Shown piece by piece: positions 25,956-33,201 of a stretch of DNA of 64,000 nucleotides. Made by a program: the position numbers and the translations under genes. Origin of the DNA: Paenibacillus lignilyticus (GTDB lineage: Bacteria > Bacillota > Bacilli > Paenibacillales > Paenibacillaceae). The stretch's first letter is position 1. Every line of letters begins with the position of its first letter. Under the pieces are notes generated by a model. That model ran no database searches. It saw only the letters and a list, made by a program, of their open reading frames with translations, and was not told where the DNA came from. The DNA lies in the NCBI RefSeq assembly GCF_017942085.1, contig NZ_JAGKSP010000002.1, positions 806,001-870,000 of the forward strand, given 5' to 3'.

Positions 25956-27740
25956 TTAGAGATCCCCCTGCTCCTCGTATGGTGACTGTTTGGGAATGAT
26001 TAAGCGTACGACTGCCCCTTTCCGGGCACCATTCTCGAACAGAATGTTGAATGCCTCGCCATACTTCATCCGTAAGCGATGGTGTACATTCCAAATCCCA
26101 AGATGTTTGTCCCCTGAGCCTTGGCCTTCTGCATATTGACCGGCTTGGAACATCTGTAATTTGTCGGGAGCGAACCCCTTGCCGCTGTCGCTGATGCACA
26201 CTTCATAGCAAACGCTCGACGCTTCGGATTGCCTCACCGCGATGGCAATATGAAAGACCGCTTTGCCTTTATCCATCCCGTGTATGATCGCATTCTCAAC
26301 AAAGGGTTGAATGATTAAGGGCGATATACTGTATGTCTTATACATGCCCGGGATTGTAATCTGAAAGGTGAGTTTCTCCGGAAATCTAAGCTTCTGAATC
26401 TCCAAATAGTTCTCGATATGTCCAATCTCTTCGGCCAGTGTAATCGTATCCCGATGGGAGCGAGTAATGAAGCGGAAATAATCGCCTAAATGCTGGGTCA
26501 TTTTCTGAACCAGAAGATTCTCTTCCAGCACCGAGAGGCTAAATATAATATTTAAAGAGTTCAAATAGAAATGCGGGTTAATCTGCGCTTGCAAGTGATT
26601 AAATTCGGCTTTCTGCGCTCGCAGCATTTCCTCGTAAACGTTAATTTTCAGGCTTTGAATTTGCGAAGCCATCTTGTTAAACGTCTCTACCAGGAAGGAG
26701 AATTCTTTGGTGGAATGGTCGCCAAGCCTTACATCCAAGTTCCCCCGGCCGATGCTCTGCATCCCTTTGATCAGAATGTTCATCGGTCGCAGCAGCACGT
26801 TCTTTACGAATAACAAGTAGAAAACAAGAATGATAATCAAACCAATCGGAAGCAAGAAGAGCAGGCGCTGAAAATATAACAGTTTCTGCAGCACGACTTT
26901 CTCCGGAATGAAGACGGCCAGGCTAATCGGCGCATATTGAAACGGAAGGCCGACAAGCATATATTTGCTGCCGCTCGACGACTTCGTAAAGGAAACATAC
27001 TTCATCTCATTGTGTTCCAGCTTCTTCACAATCTCATTGACGTTATCGGAAGAGAGGGTGGTTTCAATTAAGGAAGTGCCCGTGTTCGACATCAGCAGCA
27101 ATTCTTTCCCGCTGTTCCCGAAATTCGACTGTCTAAGCGGTTGAATTAAGTGATTGATATCGATTAAAGCGCCTACATAAAGCTCCCGATTGATTTCATT
27201 CGGGCTGATCGGAATGACACGTACCAAGTAAAATTTATCGTTCCATGAAGTAACCGTCCAATTCTGTGTATCCATGTCATTCTTATGCTGTTCAAAGAAG
27301 GAATACAGGACGCCGTCAAATTCCTGGGTATCTTCATAGCTCTTTTTGACGCTGATCATATCATTATTTTTCTTCGAATAGACGAAGAAGGTTTTGATTC
27401 CTTTATAGACGCTGAGATCGTCATCGAACTTGCGCAACAACCACTGCTTGGCCATAAAATAATCGCCGTTATCCTTCGGATATAAAGTAAGCGGTATCAA
27501 ATTGGTGTAGGAGAAATCGCTGCTTCCCAGGCGCAGAATATAATTGTTCGTTTCCTCCAACGTCTGATCGAGAGAGGAGACCTGCGTTTCGAGGAAATTG
27601 TAGTACGATTGGGATACCTCCGCACGGACGACATTCATGGCATAGAAATTATTATAGAACAGAAAAAAGATCAAAGGGGTCGTTACGATAAAAAAACCGA
27701 GGATGAATTTGAAACGCAATGTTCTCTTCTGGTTCATCAA
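25956..27740 (-). CDS. sensor histidine kinase (YesM-like)
   Basis: A 594-residue membrane kinase with a first membrane helix (about 11-31), a roughly 250-residue extracellular Cache-like sensor domain, a second helix near 285-310, a HAMP domain, the His_kinase block with phosphorylated His in AQINPHFYLNSLN near residue 390, and an HATPase domain (NAIIHGM, SDSGKGF). It likely senses the glycan imported by the adjacent ABC system, directly or through its binding protein. A promoter is seen about 55-85 bases upstream. Confidence 0.9.
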   Translation of the reverse strand: MMNQKRTLRFKFILGFFIVTTPLIFFLFYNNFYAMNVVRAEVSQSYYNFLETQVSSLDQTLEETNNYILRLGSSDFSYTNLIPLTLYPKDNGDYFMAKQWLLRKFDDDLSVYKGIKTFFVYSKKNNDMISVKKSYEDTQEFDGVLYSFFEQHKNDMDTQNWTVTSWNDKFYLVRVIPISPNEINRELYVGALIDINHLIQPLRQSNFGNSGKELLLMSNTGTSLIETTLSSDNVNEIVKKLEHNEMKYVSFTKSSSGSKYMLVGLPFQYAPISLAVFIPEKVVLQKLLYFQRLLFLLPIGLIIILVFYLLFVKNVLLRPMNILIKGMQSIGRGNLDVRLGDHSTKEFSFLVETFNKMASQIQSLKINVYEEMLRAQKAEFNHLQAQINPHFYLNSLNIIFSLSVLEENLLVQKMTQHLGDYFRFITRSHRDTITLAEEIGHIENYLEIQKLRFPEKLTFQITIPGMYKTYSISPLIIQPFVENAIIHGMDKGKAVFHIAIAVRQSEASSVCYEVCISDSGKGFAPDKLQMFQAGQYAEGQGSGDKHLGIWNVHHRLRMKYGEAFNILFENGARKGAVVRLIIPKQSPYEEQGDL

Positions 27741-27793
27741 CTAACCTCTCTCTGCGTCAATCAATCGACCTCAATCCGGTCTTACACGTCAAA

Positions 27794-27823
27794 ATTGTAA
27801 CCCGATTCCTAAGAAAATGTCGA
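27794..27823 (-). promoter_or_regulatory. sigma-A-like promoter of the two-component operon
   Basis: TCGACA at 27818-27823, 18 bases, TACAAT at 27794-27799, read on the minus strand. It gives a leader of about 45 bases before the kinase start. The rest of the 27741-28003 spacer holds only the terminator at 27951. Confidence 0.5.
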
Positions 27824-27950
27824 TACTTGGATTCGGTTTGCACAACTTCCCCGGATTTTCTAATCATAATGGAAGGAATAGACGCAATATACGAATTGTT
27901 ATGACATGATTACGGTTTTTATCGCTTGTTGCGTAAACCGCGCAAAGAAT

Positions 27951-27996
27951 AAAAGCCGCTGCCCTGCTGCATAAGGCAGCAAAACAACGGCTTTGG
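27951..27996 (-). terminator. rho-independent terminator after the GH16 remnant
   Basis: AAAGCCG pairs with CGGCTTT with an inner GCTGC/GCAGC stem; the minus strand continues TTTTATTCTTT. Confidence 0.75.
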
Positions 27997-28003
27997 GATG
28001 AGG

Positions 28004-28590
28004 CTATTTTACATAGACACGGAAATAATCGAGCGTAAATTTAGATGGGAACGGTGTTGCACCTGCGGACGGCACAGAGTTCGGGTTCCGCCTACAGCCA
28101 AGTTAATCAACACTTCCGGATCCGGACCATACCAAGCAAAGTTCGTTCCCTTCACCAGCGTATTGTCCACCCACTTCTGAATGTTGCCTTCCTTCCAGAT
28201 CAGCGTGTAGGTATGGAAGGTAGCAGCGAAGTCAGCAGCGAAGTCGAAGCCCGGATGCCATACCCATTGATTCGTCATAATGCTGTAGTAGTCCGTGCCA
28301 ACGCCATCGCCATGATCGAAGCCGGTCCAATCGTACGTATTTTGGGTCGGGGAGTTAAAGTACTCGAAAATATCGATTTCCGAAGTGGTCGATCCCGCCC
28401 CTCCGGGCGAATACATCCAGAAAGCCGGCCATGTGCCCGCACCTGTCGGAATCTTGGCCCGCAGCTGGAAGATATACGTTTTCCCATCTCGCGGATAGAA
28501 CGTTTCTTTGGTTACAATTTGACCGCTGCTAATGCCGCCGTTAGAAATGCCTCCCATGTTCGGAAGCGCCATAGGCAGCTGCTTCGGCTG
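28004..28590 (-). pseudogene. GH16 catalytic-domain remnant, 5' truncated and frameshifted
   Basis: This frame is a close paralogue of the GH16 enzyme at 15178-16491 and keeps the signature SEIDIFEYF, but the signal peptide, N-terminal module and about the first 75 residues of the catalytic domain are missing. Near 28070-28085 a one-base loss (GGAACCCG where GGAAACCCG is expected) throws the frame, so the open frame ends at 28009 with an unrelated tail. In the other frame the true C terminus (PNSVPSAGATPFPS, then LDYFRVYVK) continues to a TAG at 28004-28006. It abuts a ricin-lectin remnant upstream. Confidence 0.8.
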
Positions 28591-28834
28591 AGCTGGCCGT
28601 TGCTGTTTTGCCGAGGGCCAGATTGCTCGATTCCGTAGGCGCTATATTGACAAGCTGCCACTTCTGCCCGACCGTACCCCAATCGGACCAAATTTGCACC
28701 TTTGCTCCATCTGCTTGTCCCCCGCCGTTGACGTCCAATACTTTGCCGCTGTTCGGGTTGAGAATCTTCACTGTGCCGTCCGAGTTCGGGGTAATCGTCC
28801 ATTTCTGGGCACCTGTTCCGTTATGAGATAAGTC
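28575..28834 (-). pseudogene. ricin-B-lectin and discoidin-like module remnant
   Basis: One frame encodes most of a ricin-type beta-trefoil repeat (GTGAQKWTITPNSDG, then LNPNSGKVLDVNGGGQADG and GQKWQLV), then the first residues of what looks like an F5/8-type module (NLALGKTATASSAE). There is no start or signal peptide. At its upstream edge it runs into the PhyH remnant in another frame, and at its downstream edge into the GH16 remnant. Such modules are normally parts of secreted glycan-active proteins; here only an internal piece survives. Confidence 0.7.
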
Positions 28835-29208
28835 GGGATTGGAATACGCTCATCCAGCTGTGTCCCGTCAGGCAACGGAAAGAACAGTTCCTCATCCACA
28901 TGCCAGGTATCAAAGCCTTTGCCTTTCTTAGTCGTAAAAGCATTCATGCAGAACATATGGCATTTCTCGCCAAGCAGCGCTTCCGCGAAGTCGACGATAG
29001 GTTCATTTTCGATCAAGCGGATATACGCTTCGCCCCGCTCAAACATACGCGTACGGAATCCGTCCCATTGCCCCGGCAGAGGCGGTTCTTCCAAATAATG
29101 CAGCAACCCGGCATGCAGCTGATCCGCCCACGACTCCGAAATGGCCCCCCGAAATACAGTAAACCCTTGCCGATTGAACTCATCCAGATGCGATTGTAAG
29201 GTTGTCAT
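28830..29208 (-). pseudogene. PhyH-family oxygenase remnant, N-terminal part only
   Basis: The first roughly 126 residues of a PhyH-type Fe(II)/2-oxoglutarate oxygenase, including the TWHVDEELFFP metal motif (H-x-D), are intact with GGAGCGTTGATC before the ATG. After PIPTYLI the frame enters ricin-lectin sequence and stops at 28768, so the distal histidine, the arginine for 2-oxoglutarate and the C-terminal half are lost. It starts 12 bases after the SDR stop, so it was an operon partner of the SDR gene. The product cannot be an active oxygenase. Confidence 0.75.
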
Positions 29209-29219
29209 GATCAACGCTC

Positions 29220-30014
29220 CTAATCCCAGCTATATTTAGGTTGCTTCAGCCCATCTTCTATCCATAGGAATCGGCCGGTAATGGAGTCCGACTCCGGTTT
29301 TAGCAAATCGGCAATGAGCTGAACGGACTTCGCCGGCGAATCGCCGCCTGTCCTCTCCACCCAAGCTACCCAGTCCTGCAGTTCACCGGGCACGCGAACA
29401 TGATTGCGTATGGCTTCGAACATTTCCGTTTTCACTTCACCGGGATGGAACACGTTCGCAGTCACACCTGTGCCGCTAAGTTCAGCAGCCAACTGTCTTG
29501 TAAAATGATTTAACGCCACTTTACTCGTAGCGTAGGCACTGTTGGTCCCTTCGGGCTCGGCCAACGCCGCCGCGGAGGTTACGTTAATGATGCGTCCCCA
29601 TCCCGCTTTCACCATTTCCCCTGCCAGTGCTCTGCAGATGAAATAAGGACTGACCGCATTGATCATGATCGTGTCCATCCATCCTGTCGGGTCGCTTTCG
29701 AGAATGGGGCCGATTTCTTTAAACACGCCTGCCGCATTCACGACTACGGCCGGAACGCCATAGCTTGCGAAGATTTGCCGCGCCATCGCCTCGACTTCAT
29801 CCAGCTTCGAAATATCCGCCGCAATCGGATAAGCCGTTCCGCCTTGTTCACGGATGATTGCTGCCGTTTCTTCCAGCTTCGCCGCTCTGCGGCCTACCAG
29901 CACGAGCTTCGCTCCTTGTTCCGCCAAACCAATCGCAATTGCTCGCCCGAGCCCGCTTCCGGCACCTGTTACAAGCGCGATTTTGCCATCCAGCAGCCTT
30001 GATGCTTCCGACAT
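29220..30014 (-). CDS. short-chain dehydrogenase/reductase
   Basis: A 264-residue SDR oxidoreductase. The nucleotide-binding motif TGAGSGLG is near residue 16, followed by NAAG, a serine in NVTSAAA and the catalytic YATSK. The start at 30014 is preceded by GAGAGGATCAT; the frame start at 30029 is less likely. It acts on an alcohol or ketone with NAD(P)(H); substrate unknown. Its former operon partner, a PhyH gene, is broken directly downstream. Confidence 0.85.
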   Translation of the reverse strand: MSEASRLLDGKIALVTGAGSGLGRAIAIGLAEQGAKLVLVGRRAAKLEETAAIIREQGGTAYPIAADISKLDEVEAMARQIFASYGVPAVVVNAAGVFKEIGPILESDPTGWMDTIMINAVSPYFICRALAGEMVKAGWGRIINVTSAAALAEPEGTNSAYATSKVALNHFTRQLAAELSGTGVTANVFHPGEVKTEMFEAIRNHVRVPGELQDWVAWVERTGGDSPAKSVQLIADLLKPESDSITGRFLWIEDGLKQPKYSWD

Positions 30015-30131
30015 ATGATCCTCTCCCATACGATTATGCGGATGATGAAATACTTAACCTTTATTGTAAAATAGGTTCAGATATGCGTCATTGATCACAG
30101 TAGACTCAAAATATACGAAATATGACTTTAT

Positions 30132-30158
30132 AAAAAAGACTACCGCGAGGGTAGTCTT
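30132..30158 (-). terminator. rho-independent terminator
   Basis: AAGACTACC pairs with GGTAGTCTT, followed on the minus strand by TTTTTT. It ends the O-methyltransferase gene. Confidence 0.85.
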
Positions 30159-30182
30159 GGGTGAGCTATGCGGGCTGTGCGA

Positions 30183-30854
30183 TTAGTTTGTCACAATACC
30201 AATCATGAATCCATCGTAGCCTTTGCTGCCGACGGTTTGAATCGCAGTGGCTGTAATTCGTTTCTCTTCCGCCAAGAGATCATAGAACTGCCTCACCCCA
30301 ATAACACGCGGATCGGAGTTATTCTCGTCCAACACTTCGCCTCCGCGAACAACGTTATCGCCCACAATGACCGTCCCGGGATGGGAGAAATGAAGAGCCC
30401 ACTTCAAGTAATGTGGATTGTTTGGTTTATCGGCATCAATGAAGATGAAATCGAACGCCTCCACGCCCTCGTCCCGCATGAGAGCCAACTGCTCCAAAGC
30501 CTCGCCGACTCGAATTTCAACCTTATCCTGCACCTGTGCATGAGCTAGATTCGCTGCAGCAATCTGCGCATGATGGGGATCGAGCTCCAGCGTAACGATT
30601 TTGCCATAAGGCGGCAGTGCTCTCGCTAACCATATGGTGCTGTAACCGCCGAGTGTTCCGATTTCCAGAATCCGTTTGGAGCCATGAAGCTGCACGAGCA
30701 AGTTCAAGAATTTGCCCTGCGCAGCAGAGACATCAATTGCCGGTAACCCCGCTTCTTGATTGGTGGATAACACCTTGGCGAGAACAGCATCCTGCTCAAT
30801 CAACCGCTCCGCGATATACTGATCAACCTCATTCCAGACCGTTCCTTGATTCAT
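30183..30854 (-). CDS. SAM-dependent O-methyltransferase (class C, caffeoyl-CoA type)
   Basis: A 223-residue methyltransferase of the catechol/caffeoyl-CoA O-methyltransferase group. The SAM-binding LEIGTLGGYST, the acidic LELDPHH, and metal-binding DADKPNN and D in GDNVVRGG are visible. The ATG at 30854 follows GGAGAAGTGATAAGT; the longer frame to 30914 enters the repeat array. It is divergent from a LysR-type regulator gene 400 bases away, the usual arrangement for regulator and target, so that regulator may control it. Confidence 0.85.
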   Translation of the reverse strand: MNQGTVWNEVDQYIAERLIEQDAVLAKVLSTNQEAGLPAIDVSAAQGKFLNLLVQLHGSKRILEIGTLGGYSTIWLARALPPYGKIVTLELDPHHAQIAAANLAHAQVQDKVEIRVGEALEQLALMRDEGVEAFDFIFIDADKPNNPHYLKWALHFSHPGTVIVGDNVVRGGEVLDENNSDPRVIGVRQFYDLLAEEKRITATAIQTVGSKGYDGFMIGIVTN

Positions 30855-30915
30855 ACTTATCACTTCTCCTTCTCCTAATGAACCGAAATGCACTAAGCTG
30901 GGCTTGATTTTCACG

Positions 30916-31100
30916 CTAACGAATCGTAGAGGTCTTATTCCGGAGAAAATAGCACTTCTAAAATTCTAACGAATCACAGAGGCCTTATTTGATCCAAATA
31001 GGCAGAAATGCATGAGTTTTCGAGCAAATAAGACCTGTAGGATTCGTTAGAATTTCATATCGCTGTTATTTGATCAAATAAGGCGCGTACAATTCGTTAG
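30916..31100. repeat. four-element inverted repeat array (AACGAATC family)
   Basis: Four 25-base elements lie at 30916, 30966, 31026 and 31076. The first two begin CTAACGAATC and end CTTATT; the last two are the same element in reverse, so the whole forms a dyad of about 90-base arms. Element spacing is 50, 60, 50. A 16-base perfect palindrome TTATTTGATCAAATAA sits at 31066-31081. The array fills most of the divergent spacer between the methyltransferase and LysR genes; nothing else was seen in it apart from AT-rich sequence before the LysR start. Confidence 0.75.
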
Positions 31101-31257
31101 AAATTACGGTACGTTACGTTATCCGCAAAATGATCATTTCCCTTCTCCTAATGAACTTCTGCTTTCAGTGTATTCGAGATATAATCATAAATATAATATA
31201 TGTTTAAAATGAATCTATACATTTCATATATGATTTGTTCGCAAGGAGGCGCTCGAG

Positions 31258-32154
31258 ATGAATCTACATGCCTTACGGTTATTTCATGTGATTGCGAGTA
31301 CGGGGAGCGTGACCCGTGCATCGGAGCTGCTCAATATCAGTCAGCCCGCCATTACCGCGCAGATTAAAAAGTTTGAGAAAGAGCTGCTCCTCCCGCTGCT
31401 CAAGCCGCAAGGAAGAGGGATCGCTTTAACGGATGCAGGTGAGGAGATTGCTTTACTGGCTAAGCGGCTTTTTGCCGTGGAACAACAAATTGAACAATAT
31501 GCCCGGGAGTACCGTAACGGCTCGCATGGATGTATTCGTTTGGCTGCAACGTATTTGCCGGCTCATTTCCTGATCCCCACCTGGATAGCAACCTTCAAAC
31601 AGCAGTACGAACAAGTCGAGATGATCATTACAACAACGAATTCCAATGATGCTTTAAAACAGCTCTTGCATGTAGATGTCGACATCGCGATTTACGGCGG
31701 AATGCCCGAGGCTTACCCGGATTCGATTCAGACGGAGGAGTTGTTTCGGGATGAGCTATGGTTCGTCGTTGCCCCCGGCCATCGCTATGCGAATCAACAG
31801 GTTTCGCTGTCCGACATGATGAAGGAGCCTTTCGTTATGCGGGAAGAAGGGAGTTCCACACGCGAGCGGTTGCTGTCGTTATGCCGTACCTACAACTCCT
31901 CGACACCGACAATTTCCCTGCAATTCAATGGATTGCATGAAGCGATCACAGCTGTCATCGCAGGCTATGGCGCCAATTTCGTTTCTTCCTTGGTGGTTCG
32001 AGACTACGTCAAGCGTGGGGAGCTATGCCGCGTATATGTGGAGGGCATTCATTTAACCAACAGCATTGCGATCTGTACGCGCAAGCACGAGCCGCTCTCG
32101 GCCTCCACGATGAATTTCATCCGGATGATTCGTGCGAATCCTGTGCGAGGATAG
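31258..32154 (+). CDS. LysR-family transcriptional regulator
   Basis: A 298-residue LysR regulator: an N-terminal winged helix-turn-helix (residues 1-60, SVTRASELLNISQPAITAQIKKFE) and a periplasmic-binding-like effector domain (about 90-290). GGAGGCGCTCGAG leads to the ATG. It is divergent from an O-methyltransferase gene, which is a likely target. The resemblance to CbbR/CysB-type proteins is general; effector unknown. The region downstream holds the hairpin array. Confidence 0.88.
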   Translation: MNLHALRLFHVIASTGSVTRASELLNISQPAITAQIKKFEKELLLPLLKPQGRGIALTDAGEEIALLAKRLFAVEQQIEQYAREYRNGSHGCIRLAATYLPAHFLIPTWIATFKQQYEQVEMIITTTNSNDALKQLLHVDVDIAIYGGMPEAYPDSIQTEELFRDELWFVVAPGHRYANQQVSLSDMMKEPFVMREEGSSTRERLLSLCRTYNSSTPTISLQFNGLHEAITAVIAGYGANFVSSLVVRDYVKRGELCRVYVEGIHLTNSIAICTRKHEPLSASTMNFIRMIRANPVRG

Positions 32155-32181
32155 AGACGAGAAAGCGGCTGAGAAACACAG

Positions 32182-32601
32182 GCTGAGAGTTCGAAAATGG
32201 AACACTCAGCGGCCAAACCGCCGAAAAATAAAGCTGAGCGTTCCAATATGGAACTCTCAGCTCGCCAAACTACTTCTATCAGCCTACACCGTGAGCCGAG
32301 AGTTCGAAAATGGAACTCTCAGCAGCAAAAACACTGAAAAACAAAACTGAGAGTTCCACAATGGAAATCTCAACTCACCAAACTACCTCTATCAGCCTAC
32401 TATGCTAGCTGAGTGTTCGAAAATGGAACTCTCCGCGGCCAAACCGCCGAAAATTAAAGCCGAGCGTTCCACAATGGAACGCTCGGCTCAACAAACTACC
32501 CTAATCAACCAACACCGTAAGCCGAGCATTCGAAAATCGAACTCTCGGCTCCCCAAACCACCGAAAAATAATGCTGAGCGTTCCAATATGGAACGCTCAG
32601 C
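32182..32601. repeat. eight-hairpin array: four tandem copies of a 113-base unit
   Basis: Eight 29-base inverted repeats start at 32182, 32233, 32295, 32346, 32408, 32459, 32521 and 32573. Odd ones follow GCYGAGnnTTCGAAAAT, even ones GCYGAGCGTTCCAnnATGG. Spacing alternates 51 and 62 (last 52). The 22-base spacers after odd units and 33-base spacers after even units are themselves conserved, so the unit is 113 bases. Stem positions 3/27 and 7/23 change together in several copies (T-A or C-G; A-T or C-G). It lies between convergent genes. Confidence 0.9.
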
Positions 32602-32609
32602 TCGCCGAA

Positions 32610-32669
32610 TCACAAATCCTTTGATGTATACTCCGTATCGCAGTTAGGGCACTTCAGGCTAAACTTCAC
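32610..32669 (-). pseudogene. second half of the zinc ribbon, after an in-frame TAG
   Basis: Directly after the TAG that ends the preceding ORF (32673-32675), the same frame continues for 21 codons and contains LKCPNCDTEYTSKDL, a second CxxC knuckle, before a TGA at 32610-32612. A GTG at 32669 could start it, but its ribosome site would touch the codon. It reads as the missing half of the zinc ribbon of the upstream protein. Confidence 0.55.
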
Positions 32670-32672
32670 CTC

Positions 32673-32933
32673 CTAACTGTCACCATACGTATGATCGCCG
32701 GGAGTAATCGATTTGGACCAACCTCTCCCTTTGAACTCCTTTTGCGATACTCTGCTTAACTGCGAGTCGCACTTCTTACAGTAGCGTTTAGTGAAGAAAT
32801 AATCTTTTGCCTCGCCATACGTTAATGAGATCCTTACCTTATAACCAACCGGGAAACCATATTTAATGATAAATAAAATGCCTGCTATAATCCCTGCAAT
32901 AATAAACGCTAACCAAAAATCAGATTCCTTCAT
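32673..32933 (-). CDS. small membrane protein with half a zinc ribbon, ended by an internal TAG
   Basis: An 86-residue protein with one membrane segment (about residues 6-25) and a C-terminal part with one zinc knuckle, YCKKCDSQL. The start at 32933 has CAGGGG before it. The frame ends at TAG, yet the same frame resumes with a second knuckle CPNCDTEY, so the ancestral protein probably had a full four-cysteine zinc ribbon of about 105 residues and this copy carries a nonsense mutation or read-through stop. Family not recognised. Confidence 0.55.
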   Translation of the reverse strand: MKESDFWLAFIIAGIIAGILFIIKYGFPVGYKVRISLTYGEAKDYFFTKRYCKKCDSQLSRVSQKEFKGRGWSKSITPGDHTYGDS

Positions 32934-33022
32934 GTGCCCCTGCGTTCTCCCTATTATGTAACTTTTCACTCTACTATAAGCTTACTTACCAATAGATACA
33001 CTGGTAATATATTCAGTCTTTG

Positions 33023-33062
33023 GTAACAGAACAGCTGCCGCATTAGCCGACAGCTGTGTTAC
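33023..33062. repeat. interrupted inverted repeat
   Basis: GTAAC and ACAGCTG pair with CAGCTGT and GTTAC around a 13-base loop. No T run on either strand; between the zinc-ribbon gene start and the terminator of the large secreted gene. Function unknown. Confidence 0.3.
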
Positions 33063-33154
33063 TTACATCAAATAGTGGTTAGCTAAAATGCTTACGGCGA
33101 ATCAGCTGCGTCTCTGATATGACAATCATACCATTGGCATTGTTTGGGAGACAG

Positions 33155-33190
33155 AAAAAACTCCGATCCCGCCACGAGGCGAGACCGGAG
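33155..33190 (-). terminator. rho-independent terminator of the 1402-residue secreted protein gene
   Basis: CTCCGGTCTCGCC pairs with GGCGGGATCGGAG on the minus strand around TCGT, followed by T6. Confidence 0.88.
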
Positions 33191-33201
33191 CTTCAATCCA
33201 C

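Noticed and set aside
32182..32601. CRISPR array
   Set aside because: The elements vary in sequence and alternate between two types, while the spacers are conserved between units; in CRISPR it is the reverse. No cas gene is present.
32132..32647. Two plus-strand ORFs of 72 and 81 codons through the hairpin array
   Set aside because: They are open frames of the repeat (ERSxMERSA-like text). The 113-base period changes frame in each copy and there is no ribosome site, so coding is unlikely.
32610..32675. Pyrrolysine or selenocysteine insertion at the internal stop
   Set aside because: The codon is TAG, not TGA, so selenocysteine does not apply; no pyrrolysine genes are visible here and they are not expected in this group. 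Mutation or ordinary read-through is simpler.
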